Of a DNA stretch of 64,000 nt, positions 1-10,300 are shown piece after piece. Made by a program: the position numbers and the translations under genes. Position 1 is the first letter of the stretch. Each line of letters begins with the position of its first letter. The stretch lies in the NCBI RefSeq assembly GCF_002197845.1, contig NZ_NIDE01000005.1:1-64000 (forward strand), given 5' to 3'. The DNA comes from Fimbriiglobus ruber. GTDB taxonomy: Bacteria; Planctomycetota; Planctomycetia; Gemmatales; Gemmataceae. The notes beneath the pieces are model-generated. The model searched no databases and was not told the origin of the DNA. It worked only from the letters and a program-made list of their open reading frames with translations.

Positions 1-86
1 GAGACTGTCGCGTCCTGCGAGTCCCGGAGCGTGTTGAGGGACCGGGTCTGCTGGGCCTTCCCGTCACTGGCGGACGCGCCCGACAT
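1..86 (-). CDS. 5' end of an unknown gene, running off the window
   Basis: An ATG on the minus strand at 86 opens a frame that stays open to the window edge (28 codons). Almost every codon ends in G or C, as in the real genes here. A GGAG lies about 9 nt upstream of the ATG. The visible N-terminus (MSGASASDGKAQQ...) is polar, with no signal peptide, and I do not recognise it. The call rests only on codon use and the ribosome-binding site. Confidence 0.4.
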   Translation of the reverse strand, partial: MSGASASDGKAQQTRSLNTLRDSQDATV

Positions 87-231
87 AAGCAGACTCCGGA
101 GGGCAAGGAGATGTTGAGTGATTATCATCGCCGGTGGTCTGGCGCGTCAAGTCGGTGGAGAGATGCGCGAACAAAAGACTCGAAGGCTCAGGCAGTTAGG
201 TCCTCCTCAAACCCCATGCGCTCGCAACACG

Positions 232-273
232 AACGGCGCGGGCGGGCGGGTTGCCCCGCCCGCCCGCGCCGTT
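232..273 (-). terminator. Perfect 19-bp GC hairpin after the giant surface-protein gene
   Basis: Arms 232-250 and 255-273 are perfectly complementary around a 4-nt loop, about 20 nt past the TAA at 292. There is no clear U-tract on the minus-strand side. It is therefore a probable terminator or 3'-end stabilising hairpin, not a textbook intrinsic terminator. Confidence 0.55.
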
Positions 274-291
274 CGACCCGACCGGACCCGA

Positions 292-3200
292 TTAGCCGAC
301 GTACACGCCGCCGGTGAACCCGGGGAACGCGTCGAGGCTGTACGCGTCTTGCGGGGTGTTGCCGCCGGCCGCCAGGATGCTCTGGCCGGTGTACGCCGTC
401 ACCGTCGACCCGTCCCCGGCCCCGTCGCCGGCGACGACGCCGATGTCGCTGCTGCCGTCGAGATCCTTCGCGGCGACCGGAACCCCACTGCGGTTGTTCG
501 GGTCGCCGGCGAAGAAGTTCGCCAGCGGGGTCTGCACGTTATTCACGATGTCCGACCCGTCCAGGATCAGAACCCGCGGCCCGCCGCCCGGACCGGCCCC
601 GAGGATCAGGTCGGCCTTCCCGTCCCCGTTCACGTCGCCGACGGCCACGTACGCCCCGTTCTGGACCGACGGCTCGAACGCGAAGAAGTCCGCGAACAGC
701 TTGGTCGGGGTTTGGGACCCGGAGACGACCGAGAGGCCGTCGTACCCGGCCACCCGCGGGCCGCCGCCGAACCCGGCCGAAACGATCAGGTCCCCGTACC
801 CGGCCCCGGTGAGATCGCCGACGGCCGCCCGGGCCCCGCCGCGGAAGTTCGGGTCCTGGATGCCGAAGAACCGGGCCACCTGGTCGACCTGGCCTTGCGC
901 CGCGGCCGCCCCGTCGTACACGACCACGACCGGCCCGCCGCCCTCGTCCGGGGTGACGATCAGGTCGGGGTAACCCTTGCCGGTCAGATCCCCGGCCGCG
1001 ACGAACACCCCGCCGGTGAACGTGGACTCGAACGGCTGGACGCTGAAGATCACCGCCCCGGTCTTCCCGTCCAGGATCTCGACCTGGCTCGGCATGCCCG
1101 GCCCGGATCCGACCACGTAGTCCGGGACGCCGTCGCCGTTGAAGTCGACCGTGGTCACCCGGACCCCGCCGGTGAACGACGGGTCGAAGACGGTGAACGA
1201 CGTCTTGAGCGACCCGTCCGGGTTGTACACGTTCACGAGCGGCCCGCCGCCCGCCCCGGCCCCGACGGCCGTGATCCCGTTCGACGACGGGTACGCGGAG
1301 GTCCCGATCGTGAGCGTCGCGGGGACGAACGTGATCGCGTAGTTGGGGTTGTTCAGGGTGCCCTGGGTGATCGCGTACGCCCCGGCCGGGCTGCCGGCGG
1401 TCGCGGTGGTCGCCAGCGACCCGGACAGGGTGTCGGACCCGAGCAGGCCGGTCGCCGTGTAGGTCAGCGACGGGATCGCCTGGCCGATCGGGGCCGTCTG
1501 GTTGTTGGCGGTGACGGTCAGCGGGGCCTGGGACACGGTCACCGCGGCCGCCGCGGACGTCCCGGTGTTGAAGTTGGCACTCGCGACGTACTGGGCGGTC
1601 ACGTTGTACGCCCCGGCGGGCAGGCCGGCCGAGCTGAACGTCGCCTGGTACTGGCCGTTGACGGCGGCGATCGTCCCGCTGCCGAGGAACGTCGACCCGC
1701 TCGCGAACTGGACCGTCCCGCCGATCAGATTCTTGGCCAGCGACGGGTACAGGACGGACACCGTCGCGGTGAACGTCGCCGTCGTCCCATACACGGTCGG
1801 GCTGTTGGTGGCGAGGGTGACGGTCGGGCCGGCGTCGTAAACGACGACCCCGGCGGTCGCCGGGGACCCGGCGTTGCCGGCCGCGTCGGAGTACGTCAGG
1901 GTCGCGGTGTACCCGCCGTCCGGGACGACCGCGCCGGTCGCGTCCTGCCCGTTCCAGGTCACCGAAACGGTCGCCCCGGTCCCGGTGTACGTCTGCACGA
2001 CGTTGCCGTTCGGGTCGGTGATGGTCACCGCCCACGGGCCCGGGTGGGCGTCGGCGATCACGGTGGAGAACGTCACCGCGGTCTTGGCCCCGGCGGCCGG
2101 GTCGGCCGGGGCGATGTTCGGCGTCGACCCGTTCAGCCCGGCCGTCGCCGGCGGGGTGTTGTCGACGATCACCCCGGTGGTGATCGGGGCGCTGCTGATC
2201 GGCGTCCCCTGGTTCCCGGCCGAGTCCTGGAACGTGAGGGTCGCCGTGTACGCCCCCTCGGGCACCGGGTTCCCGTTGAAGTCGGCCCCGTTCCACGTCG
2301 CGGAGACGGCCGTCCCGGTGCCGGTGAACGACTGGACCTGGTTCCCGTTCGCGTCGGTGACGGTCACCGACCAGGAGAGGGTCACCCCGGCCGCGCCGGC
2401 GAGGGTGTCCGTGAACGTCGTGGTCGTCTTCGCCCCCGGGCTGGCGACGTCCGAGAACACCGGGTTGCTGGCGACCAGCGGGCCCGCCGTCGGGGAGGTG
2501 TTGTCGACGACCACGCTGGCGGACACCGCGGGGGCCGTCTGGCCGTCCGCGTCGACGAACGTCAGGGTGCCGGTGTACGTCCCGTCCGGCACGAACCCGC
2601 CGGGCGTGCCGTCCGTCCCGTCCCACACCTGGGACACCGCCGTCCCGGTCCCGGTGAACACCCGGACCGGCGCCCCGGTCGCCGCGGACGTGATCGTCAG
2701 TGTCCAGTTGACCGTCGTGTTGAAGTCCTGGATGGTGTCGGTAAAGGTCGCGACGTCGTCCACCCCGACGCTCGTCGGGTTGTTCGGGGAGATGGCCGGC
2801 GGGGTGACGACGAGCGGCCCGGCCGCCGGCGGGTTGACCACCTGGGTGTACGGGGTCGCGTCGGACGGGGCCGCGTTGACGTTGTCCCCGTTGAAGTGCG
2901 CGGTGATCGTGTACGACCCGGTGATGAGCCGGTGCGCGAGGGCGGCCTGCGGGTCGAACGTGGCCACCCCGGACGCGTTCACCGGCACGGCCGGGTACGT
3001 GACCCCGTCGAGGGTGAACGTGACCGTGTCGGTCGTCGGGATGGCGGCCGCCCCGGCCTCCGGGGTGACCGTCGCGGTAATCATGACGGTCTGGCCGTCG
3101 GCCGACGGGTTGACCGTCGACCCGAGCGTCACGCTCGTGGCCGCGAGAACTTTCGTCAGGACCACGGAATCGGAGTTGTAGGTCACGCCGAACTTCTGCC

Positions 3201-4350
3201 CGTTGATGAACGCGCTCGTCCCGGACGCGAACTCCCCGGACACCGTCCCGGTCGTCTGTAGGATGGTAAAGGTGTCGCCCACCTGGACGTTGCCGGCGAC
3301 CGACCCGCCGAGCGCGGCCCCGGTCACGTCGGCGTTCCCGGTCACGTTCAACTGGGTGTAGTCGACGTTGGCCGTCGGCGTCGGGTGGGTCGGCGCGGAC
3401 AGCTGGACCGCGAGCGTGGTCTGCGGCCCCATCGTCACGTCGCCGGTGTCCAGGCCGACGTTCGGGGTGCCCGAGAGTTCCGGAGCGATGACCCCGACAG
3501 CCGGGCTCTGGCCGCCCGCGAACCCGCTCACTTCGCCCGCGGCCCCGGTCCCGGCCAGCGTCCCGCCGGTCAGCGAGACGGAATTGATCGAGCCGGTGCT
3601 GGCGAGCCGCAGGGTGCCGGCGGCGATCGTCGTGGGGCCCGTATAACTGTTGGCGGCGTCGAGCTCCATGACCCCGGTGCCGGTCTTCGTGAGGCCCTCG
3701 CTGGACGTCCCGACGATCGGGGCGGTGACCACGAGGTCGGTCCCGGCGGGCCCGGCGGCGACCGCGAACGTCCGGGTCGTCCCGTTCAAATTAAGATCCC
3801 CCGGGCCGGCGATCACCGCGGGCGCGGCGCCCGACGTGGCCGCCACGTCCCCGGCGAGGACGACTTGCCCGCCGGCGGCCGCGGTGATCGTCCCGCCGGT
3901 CATGTTCACGCCGCCGGCGGTCAACTGGCCGGCCGGCCCGGTCGTGACCTGGCCGCCGGTGACCGTGAGCGCGGCGACGGTCTGGGCGTTCCCTTGCAGG
4001 CCCGCCGTGCCGTTCGAGAGGACGGTCACGGCGTCCGCGGCCGGGAGCTGGTTCGACCCGCCCCAGAGGGCGAACGCCGGGCCGGACGCCCCGTCCCCGA
4101 CGGTCAGGGGGCCCGCCACGGCGATCGCCCCGCCCGTCTTGTCCAGGTTGAACGTCCCCTGGACGACTTGCGTCTGACCCGTGTAGGTGTTGCTGGTCGC
4201 GCCCGAATACGTGACGGCCCCCGCGGGCGTCCCGGGCTGCCCGTTCACGGTGACCCCGAACCCGGCGCCGCCGTCGGTGATCGGCTGATCGACGACGAGT
4301 GTACTCCCGGAAGCCGCGCCGAGGCTCGCGTTGCTGCCGAGGGTGATCAC
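292..4350 (-). CDS. C-terminal part of the giant surface protein (beta repeats, Ig-like segments, FG-GAP repeats)
   Basis: This 1,352-codon frame continues the gene upstream (4347-14594) rather than being an independent gene. Its first residues (VITLGSNASLG) complete an autotransporter-type repeat whose first half lies in the other frame, and its GTG start has no ribosome-binding site. Residues 1-290 carry more beta-strand repeats. Residues about 400-1050 hold Ig-like and FlgD-like segments, with GTGTAVSATWNG-type units repeated three or four times and MBG-like stretches. The last 270 residues hold FG-GAP/integrin-alpha-type repeats (DFNGDGVPDYVVG, DVNGDGKADLILG) with calcium-binding Asp/Asn patterns. 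The product is probably an extracellular or cell-envelope adhesin-like protein. The protein ends at GVYVG* with no anchor visible. Confidence 0.85.
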   Translation of the reverse strand: MITLGSNASLGAASGSTLVVDQPITDGGAGFGVTVNGQPGTPAGAVTYSGATSNTYTGQTQVVQGTFNLDKTGGAIAVAGPLTVGDGASGPAFALWGGSNQLPAADAVTVLSNGTAGLQGNAQTVAALTVTGGQVTTGPAGQLTAGGVNMTGGTITAAAGGQVVLAGDVAATSGAAPAVIAGPGDLNLNGTTRTFAVAAGPAGTDLVVTAPIVGTSSEGLTKTGTGVMELDAANSYTGPTTIAAGTLRLASTGSINSVSLTGGTLAGTGAAGEVSGFAGGQSPAVGVIAPELSGTPNVGLDTGDVTMGPQTTLAVQLSAPTHPTPTANVDYTQLNVTGNADVTGAALGGSVAGNVQVGDTFTILQTTGTVSGEFASGTSAFINGQKFGVTYNSDSVVLTKVLAATSVTLGSTVNPSADGQTVMITATVTPEAGAAAIPTTDTVTFTLDGVTYPAVPVNASGVATFDPQAALAHRLITGSYTITAHFNGDNVNAAPSDATPYTQVVNPPAAGPLVVTPPAISPNNPTSVGVDDVATFTDTIQDFNTTVNWTLTITSAATGAPVRVFTGTGTAVSQVWDGTDGTPGGFVPDGTYTGTLTFVDADGQTAPAVSASVVVDNTSPTAGPLVASNPVFSDVASPGAKTTTTFTDTLAGAAGVTLSWSVTVTDANGNQVQSFTGTGTAVSATWNGADFNGNPVPEGAYTATLTFQDSAGNQGTPISSAPITTGVIVDNTPPATAGLNGSTPNIAPADPAAGAKTAVTFSTVIADAHPGPWAVTITDPNGNVVQTYTGTGATVSVTWNGQDATGAVVPDGGYTATLTYSDAAGNAGSPATAGVVVYDAGPTVTLATNSPTVYGTTATFTATVSVLYPSLAKNLIGGTVQFASGSTFLGSGTIAAVNGQYQATFSSAGLPAGAYNVTAQYVASANFNTGTSAAAAVTVSQAPLTVTANNQTAPIGQAIPSLTYTATGLLGSDTLSGSLATTATAGSPAGAYAITQGTLNNPNYAITFVPATLTIGTSAYPSSNGITAVGAGAGGGPLVNVYNPDGSLKTSFTVFDPSFTGGVRVTTVDFNGDGVPDYVVGSGPGMPSQVEILDGKTGAVIFSVQPFESTFTGGVFVAAGDLTGKGYPDLIVTPDEGGGPVVVVYDGAAAAQGQVDQVARFFGIQDPNFRGGARAAVGDLTGAGYGDLIVSAGFGGGPRVAGYDGLSVVSGSQTPTKLFADFFAFEPSVQNGAYVAVGDVNGDGKADLILGAGPGGGPRVLILDGSDIVNNVQTPLANFFAGDPNNRSGVPVAAKDLDGSSDIGVVAGDGAGDGSTVTAYTGQSILAAGGNTPQDAYSLDAFPGFTGGVYVG

Positions 4351-7300
4351 GTTGTCCCAGACGTTGGTGGTGGCCCCCCGCTCTGGAGTGCCCCGTCCCC
4401 GTTGGCCCCGGCCCCGTTGAGGGTCAGAGCTTCGGAACTCACCGTGATCCCGCCCAAAAGCGCCAGGGTTCCCCCGGCGTTGACCACGGTCCCTTCGGAC
4501 CCGTCTACGAGCGGGGCCACGACCGCCGTCGGGCCGGGGGCGACGATGGCGCTGGTCATCAGCGGGAGGTTGGCGTTCGCGAGCCCCCCTCCGAACGTGA
4601 CGACGTACAGGTTCGCGACCGACGCCGAGGGCGCCACGGTCACGGTCCCGCCCTGACTGGTAATCGAGGGCAGGCTGTTGAGGGCGGCCTGGATGGCCGC
4701 CGCGAGGGTCGCCGGGGGCTCGGCGTTGGCCACCGTGATGGGGGTCGAGGTCGCGCCCTCGAACGTCAGGTCGAACGACCCGGCCGTCCCGAACGCCAGG
4801 ATCGTCTGCTGCTCCGAGACGATCTGGCCGAGGGCGGACGGGTTCTCGATCGCGAGGTAGCCGGCGTCGACGAACGTCTCGCCCGTGTAAGTGTTGGCGA
4901 CCGGGAGGACGACGACCCCGGCCCCGATCTTGGTCAGGGCGGCGGCCGGGACGGGGGCCGGGCTCGGGTCCTGGACGGTCCCCGCGAGGGTCAGTACGGT
5001 CCCCGCGTTCGCCGCGACGGAGGAGTCGGTGGCGAGGGTGACGGGGCCGCTGAGCGTGTTGTTGCCGCCGTCGTTCAGCAGCGCCCCGGCCCCGTTAAAC
5101 CCGGCCCCGTTAAGGGTCAGGGAGATCGGCAGGACGGTAATAGAGGCCCCGACGTTGGTCGGGTCGCCGTCGATCTCGAGCGTTCCCCCGGCGTTGACGA
5201 CGGTGCCGCCGTTCGGGGGCGTGCCCAGGGACGCCGGGTTGTAAATCAGCAGGACACCGTTGTCGACCGTCGTCTGACCGGTGTACGAATCCGCCTCGAC
5301 GAGGGCGACCGTGCCGGTCCCGACCTTGTCCAGGCCGAACGAGCCGCCCGCTTCCGTGACGGACCCGCTAAGGTTGACCGACGCCCCGGCGACCGCCCCG
5401 ACGTTGATCGTGGAGGACGGGGTGGTCGCCGGGACGAGCGTGAACCCGCCGGTCGGGGGCGGGAGCGGGAGGATCAGCTGCACCGGGGCGCTGTTCAGGA
5501 TGATCGGCCCGACCCAGGCGGTCGCCCCGCCGGCCGCGAGGAGGGCACCGGAGTCGACGTTGTTGGAGGTGTCGGCCGCCCCGATGATTCCCTGGCCGGA
5601 CAGGTACAGCGTCCGCCCGGCCACGATCACGTTCGGGCTGCCGGCCGGGGACTGGATTTGCAGCTGGCCCCCGTCGAGAACCCGGACGACGTCCGTCGGG
5701 CCCGCCGGGGTGCCGAGGGCGGTCGCGTTCTCGACGTCGATCGCCCCCTGGTTGATGACCGTACTCCCGCCATAGCTGTCCGCGTCGGCCAGGATCAGGG
5801 TCCCGGTCAGTTCCTTGGTCAGCTGGACGTTCTGACTCAGGTCGCTGATCGTCCCCGCCCCTTTCAGGACGCCGAGCTTGGTCCCGATCGTCAGGGTCGT
5901 CCCGGGGTCGACGCCGACCGTCACCCCGATCTGCTCGGTGGCGTTGGTGGTCACGTCCGTGACGGTCGTGTTCGTCTCCAGGGTGATCGCGCCGGTGTAC
6001 GTGTTGTTCCCGCTAATGTTGCGGAGCGCGCCCGTGTAGTGGTTGTTGAAGAGGATGCCGTCGCCGTTCAGGAGGATCGGCTCGCTTTCGAGGTCGGCCG
6101 ACAGCTCGAGGGCCGACCCGGCGTCCACGATCGTCCCGGCGAACGTCCCGCCCGGGTTGATCATCGTCACGACCACGTTCGGCGGGGTCGTACTCGTCGG
6201 GACGGCCGCTCCGGTGTCGTTCGCGGTGATCTGGGGGACGTACTTCTTGGTCAGCGCGCCCCCGAACTGGATGTAGTACAGGGTCTGGACGGTCGCGTCT
6301 TGTTGGACGACCACCGACCCGCCGATGCCGCCGATCGTGGACAGACTGTTGAGGTCGGTCTGGATGATGGCCGCCAGGTTCGCCGACGACGTCGGGTCGA
6401 TCGGGGCCGTGGTCTGCCCGTTGAAGGATAGGGTGAACGTCTGGGGCGTTCCGGTCTGCGGGAGCAACACGTTCACCGACTGCTTCGACGAGTTCTCCTG
6501 CACCACGGTCGCGCCGATCGGGCCGCCGGTCACCAGCCCGAAGTCGCTCGCGTGCTGGTTCGCGAAACCGGGGGTCAGGTACGGCAGTCCCCCGGCCACG
6601 CCGGGGTCGAACGCCCCGCCGAACGTGATCGTGAAATTGTTCTTGTTGGCCTGCTGGGTGACCGTCACGGAACCGCTCAGCTGCGGGAACCCCGGCGGGG
6701 TAGTCGGCGGGATCGTCCGGACTTGGTAGACGCTCGTCAGATTGTTAAGTGCGGCCTGGATGTCGGACGCCAGGGTCGGCGACGCGGCGTTCAGGTCGGT
6801 CGTGGTCACGTTGCCGAACGTCAGGGTGAACCACCCGGTCAGGGGCCCGGTCCCGTTGATGTTGATCTGGTCGATCGGCGGGTGTTCGTAATCGACGTGG
6901 TCCGTCATCGGTCCGGTGAGGGGCGCGCCGATCAGGAGGTTATTGCTCTGGCTGAACGCCGGGCCGGTGAACGTGATCGTGTACCGGGTGGTGCCCCCGA
7001 CGCCCAGCTGGTTCGTGGGGCCGCCGCTCGGGGAGACTACGATGTTGGCCCCGGCCAGCGTCGAGAGCCCGTTGAGAGCCGCCTGGATGTCCGAGCCGAG
7101 GGTGGCCGGATTCTTGGTCGGGTCGACGGTGATCGGATTCGCCGTTTGCACGCCCCCGTACGACAGGGTCAGCTGGCCCGTCCCGGCGCCGGTCAGCGTG
7201 ATGTCGAGGTACTGGACGGCCGCCTGCTGGATGGACGGGGTCACGCTCGTCACGCCGGTGAACGGGACGACGACCGGTACGGTCGGGGTGGCGGCCTCGG

Positions 7301-10300
7301 CCACGACGAACGGGTTCAGGTTGGTCGCGTTCTGTAAGGTGCCGCCGAACGTGACCGTGTAGACCGGCGCGGTGCCGGCGACGGCCACGGTCGCCCCAGC
7401 CGCGCCGACGTTGGACAGGTTGTTGAGCGCCGCCTGAATGGCACCGGCGGTGTCGGTGGTGATGGGCGCGGTGGTCTGCCCGTTGAACGTCAGGACGAAC
7501 GGGGTCGTGACCCCGGTCAGGTCCAGCGGGAGCTGGCCGGTCGGGGGGGCGACGTACGGGCTGGCGACGATCAGGGGGACGTTGGTGTCGGCCAGGCCGC
7601 TGGTGAAGGTGACGGTGAAGATGCCGCCGCCCCCGGTGACGTTCACGGCCCCGCCGACGCCGCCGATGGTCGTGAGGGCGTCGAGCGCGTTCGCGATGTC
7701 GCCCCTCAGGGTGGGCGAGCTGGCGTCGAGGGAGCCGGTCGTCGCCCCGTTGAAGGTCAGGACGAAGGACCCTTGCACCCCGGTCACGGTCAGCTGCTGG
7801 ATCGAGCTGACGTTCGTCGCGGTCACGACGCCGTAGGTGTTGGTGACGATGGTCGGGACGGCCTGGGCGGCGAGCGCGCCCTGGAAGGTGACCAGGTACC
7901 CGGTCCCGGTCGCGTTGTTCGGGCCGGTGAGGGGCGGGGTGACCAGCACCGAGGAGGCGGCGGCCCCGCCGATGGTCGAGAGGTTGTCGAGGGCGGTCTG
8001 GATGGCCTGGGCCAGCAGGGTCGGCGACAGGGTGGCGTCGATCAGGGGGGTCGTCTGCTGCTCGAACGTCAGGGTGAAGAACCCGGACGCCGTCTTGACG
8101 AAGACGAACTGGTTGCCGGGGGTACTCACGGTCGAAGCGGACGCGCCGAGGGCGTCCGGGTTGTTGGTGATCAGCACCCCCTCCCCGACCTCGGTGATCC
8201 CGGCGTACGAGTTCGTCCCGGACAGGGTCACGTTCCCCTGGCCGACTTTCGTGAGGCGAGCGGGGGTCGTGGTGCCGGGGTTCGCGTCGCTGATCGACCC
8301 GATGATGTTCAGCTGGGCGGTCGTGATGCCGTCCTGGATGGTCTGGGTGCCGTTCGCGCTAATGGTCGTGTCCGCGGCCAGGGCGATCGGGCCGGTCCAG
8401 ACGGACGACCCGGTACTCGCCCGCAGGGCCCCGGTGGCGGGTTGGGCGTCGTTCAGGAAGAGCTGGAACGCCCCCCGCCCGTACGTCGCGGCGGTGAGCG
8501 TGTTGAGGGACAGGTTCAGGGTCAGGTCGCGGACCTGGACGGTCGGCATCCCGGACCCGAACTGGGTCCAGGTGACGGCGCCCGCCGCCAGCTGGTAGAC
8601 GCCGTTGTCGTTGCCGACGTACACGCTCCCGTCCCGGGGGTCAACGGCGACCGACCAGGTCGGGATCTGCGGGAGGTTCCCGCTGATGTCCGTCCAGGTC
8701 TGCCCGGCGTCCGTCGACTTGAGGATCCGCTCGCCCTGGTTGACGCTCGCGCTGCTGGTGATGTAAACGACGTCCCGGTCGCTCGGGTCGACGGCGATGC
8801 TCGAAATGTCGGTGATCGAGAACGCGTTCAGGACGGGGGACCGGTCGACCCACGAGGTGCCGCCGTTCTTCGTCAGGTACACGTGCGTCCCGTCGGTGAC
8901 GTAAATCGTGTTCTTGTCGTAGGAGTTCGCCCCGATATCCGTCACGAGCGGGAAGCCCGGGTCGGCGACGAACGAGCCCTGGTTGGTGGCCAGGCCGATG
9001 GCCGTGACCGTCCCGGACGAGAGCGGGAGGTTGATGTTCGCCCACGTGACCCCCCCGTCGAACGATTCTTGAAGGAGGTTGGACGGGGAGGGGCTGATCG
9101 GAGCGACGGGCGGGGTGAAGTTCGCGTCGATACCGGTACTGGCGTTCGGGTTGTCGCCCCCGACCACCAGTCGGTTGCCGTTTTGGGTGTCGACGGCGAA
9201 GGGGAAAACGGTGTGGTTGGGGTAGAAGCCGGTGTGGAGGATGGGGAGCGTGGACAGGGGCGCCCAGGTCTGCCCGCCGTCGGTCGACTTGAGGATTTCG
9301 CCGCCGTTGGTCGCGACGCTCTCGTAGAGGATGCTCGGGGTTTGCTGGTTCTGCTGGACGCTGAGAATATCCCCGCCGCCGGTCGGGATTCCGGTCCCCG
9401 TGGGGCTGTTGGTGAAGGTCACGGTCCCGTTCGTTCGCGTCCCGTACACCGCCTGGGTCGAGTCGGTCGGGTACGCCGCGACGCCCGTGACCTGGAGGTC
9501 GGTCAGGTCGCCGTTCAGGTCGGACCACGCGCCGGTGGTGGCCGGGTTCGTCCCGGGGTTGAATTCCCAGATCCCGCCGTCCGTCCCGAGCACGATGTTG
9601 CTGTTCGGGTTGGTCGGATCGACGATGGCGATCGCGTGGTCGCCGGTCACCGGGCCGTGGCCGGAGGTGTCGGTGGTGAGGTCGGTCCAGGTATTCCCGC
9701 CGTCCGTGGTCAGGAGGAACTGGTCGGCCCCGCTGGCGTTGGACTGGCCGCCCAGGTACACCGTACTCGCGTTGGTGGCGAGCAGGACCGAGTCGTAATA
9801 CCCTTGGTTCCCCAGGAAGTTCGCGGGGAGGGTTTTGACCGCGGACCAGGTGACGCCGCCGTTGGTGCTGACCTCGACGTACCGCAGGGTTCCGGCGAGG
9901 GCCCCGTACGCGGGGACGTCGGTCGGGTACGACACGGTCGCGTACAGGGTCGTGTTCTCGAGGGGTACGTAGCTCGAGCCCGGGCCCGGGAAATCCGGGG
10001 ACAGGTCCGGGTTCGTCGCGACGGCGACGATCTTGATGTCCCCGAGCTGCTCGAACTGTTGCGTCGGGAAATTCCACACGGGCGTCGTCCCGCTAAAATC
10101 TCCGACCGGGAACGACGAGCTGGCGCCGCCGACCGCGCCGTTTCCCGGCCCCGCGTACCAGGTGGCGGCTATGTTGGTTAATGACGGACCGTTCGGGTTC
10201 GACGCCGACGGGGGGGCCGGGTCTTCCACGCGGTAGACGCCGTTGTTGTACGAGGACGAAGCGGCGAACGTTCCGTTGATGTACTTCGTCCCGAGGGCGG

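Noticed and set aside
118-3261. A 1,047-codon Arg/Gly/Pro-rich plus-strand frame
   Set aside because: It is the antisense shadow of the giant surface protein; composition is that of a high-GC non-coding frame and no domain is visible.
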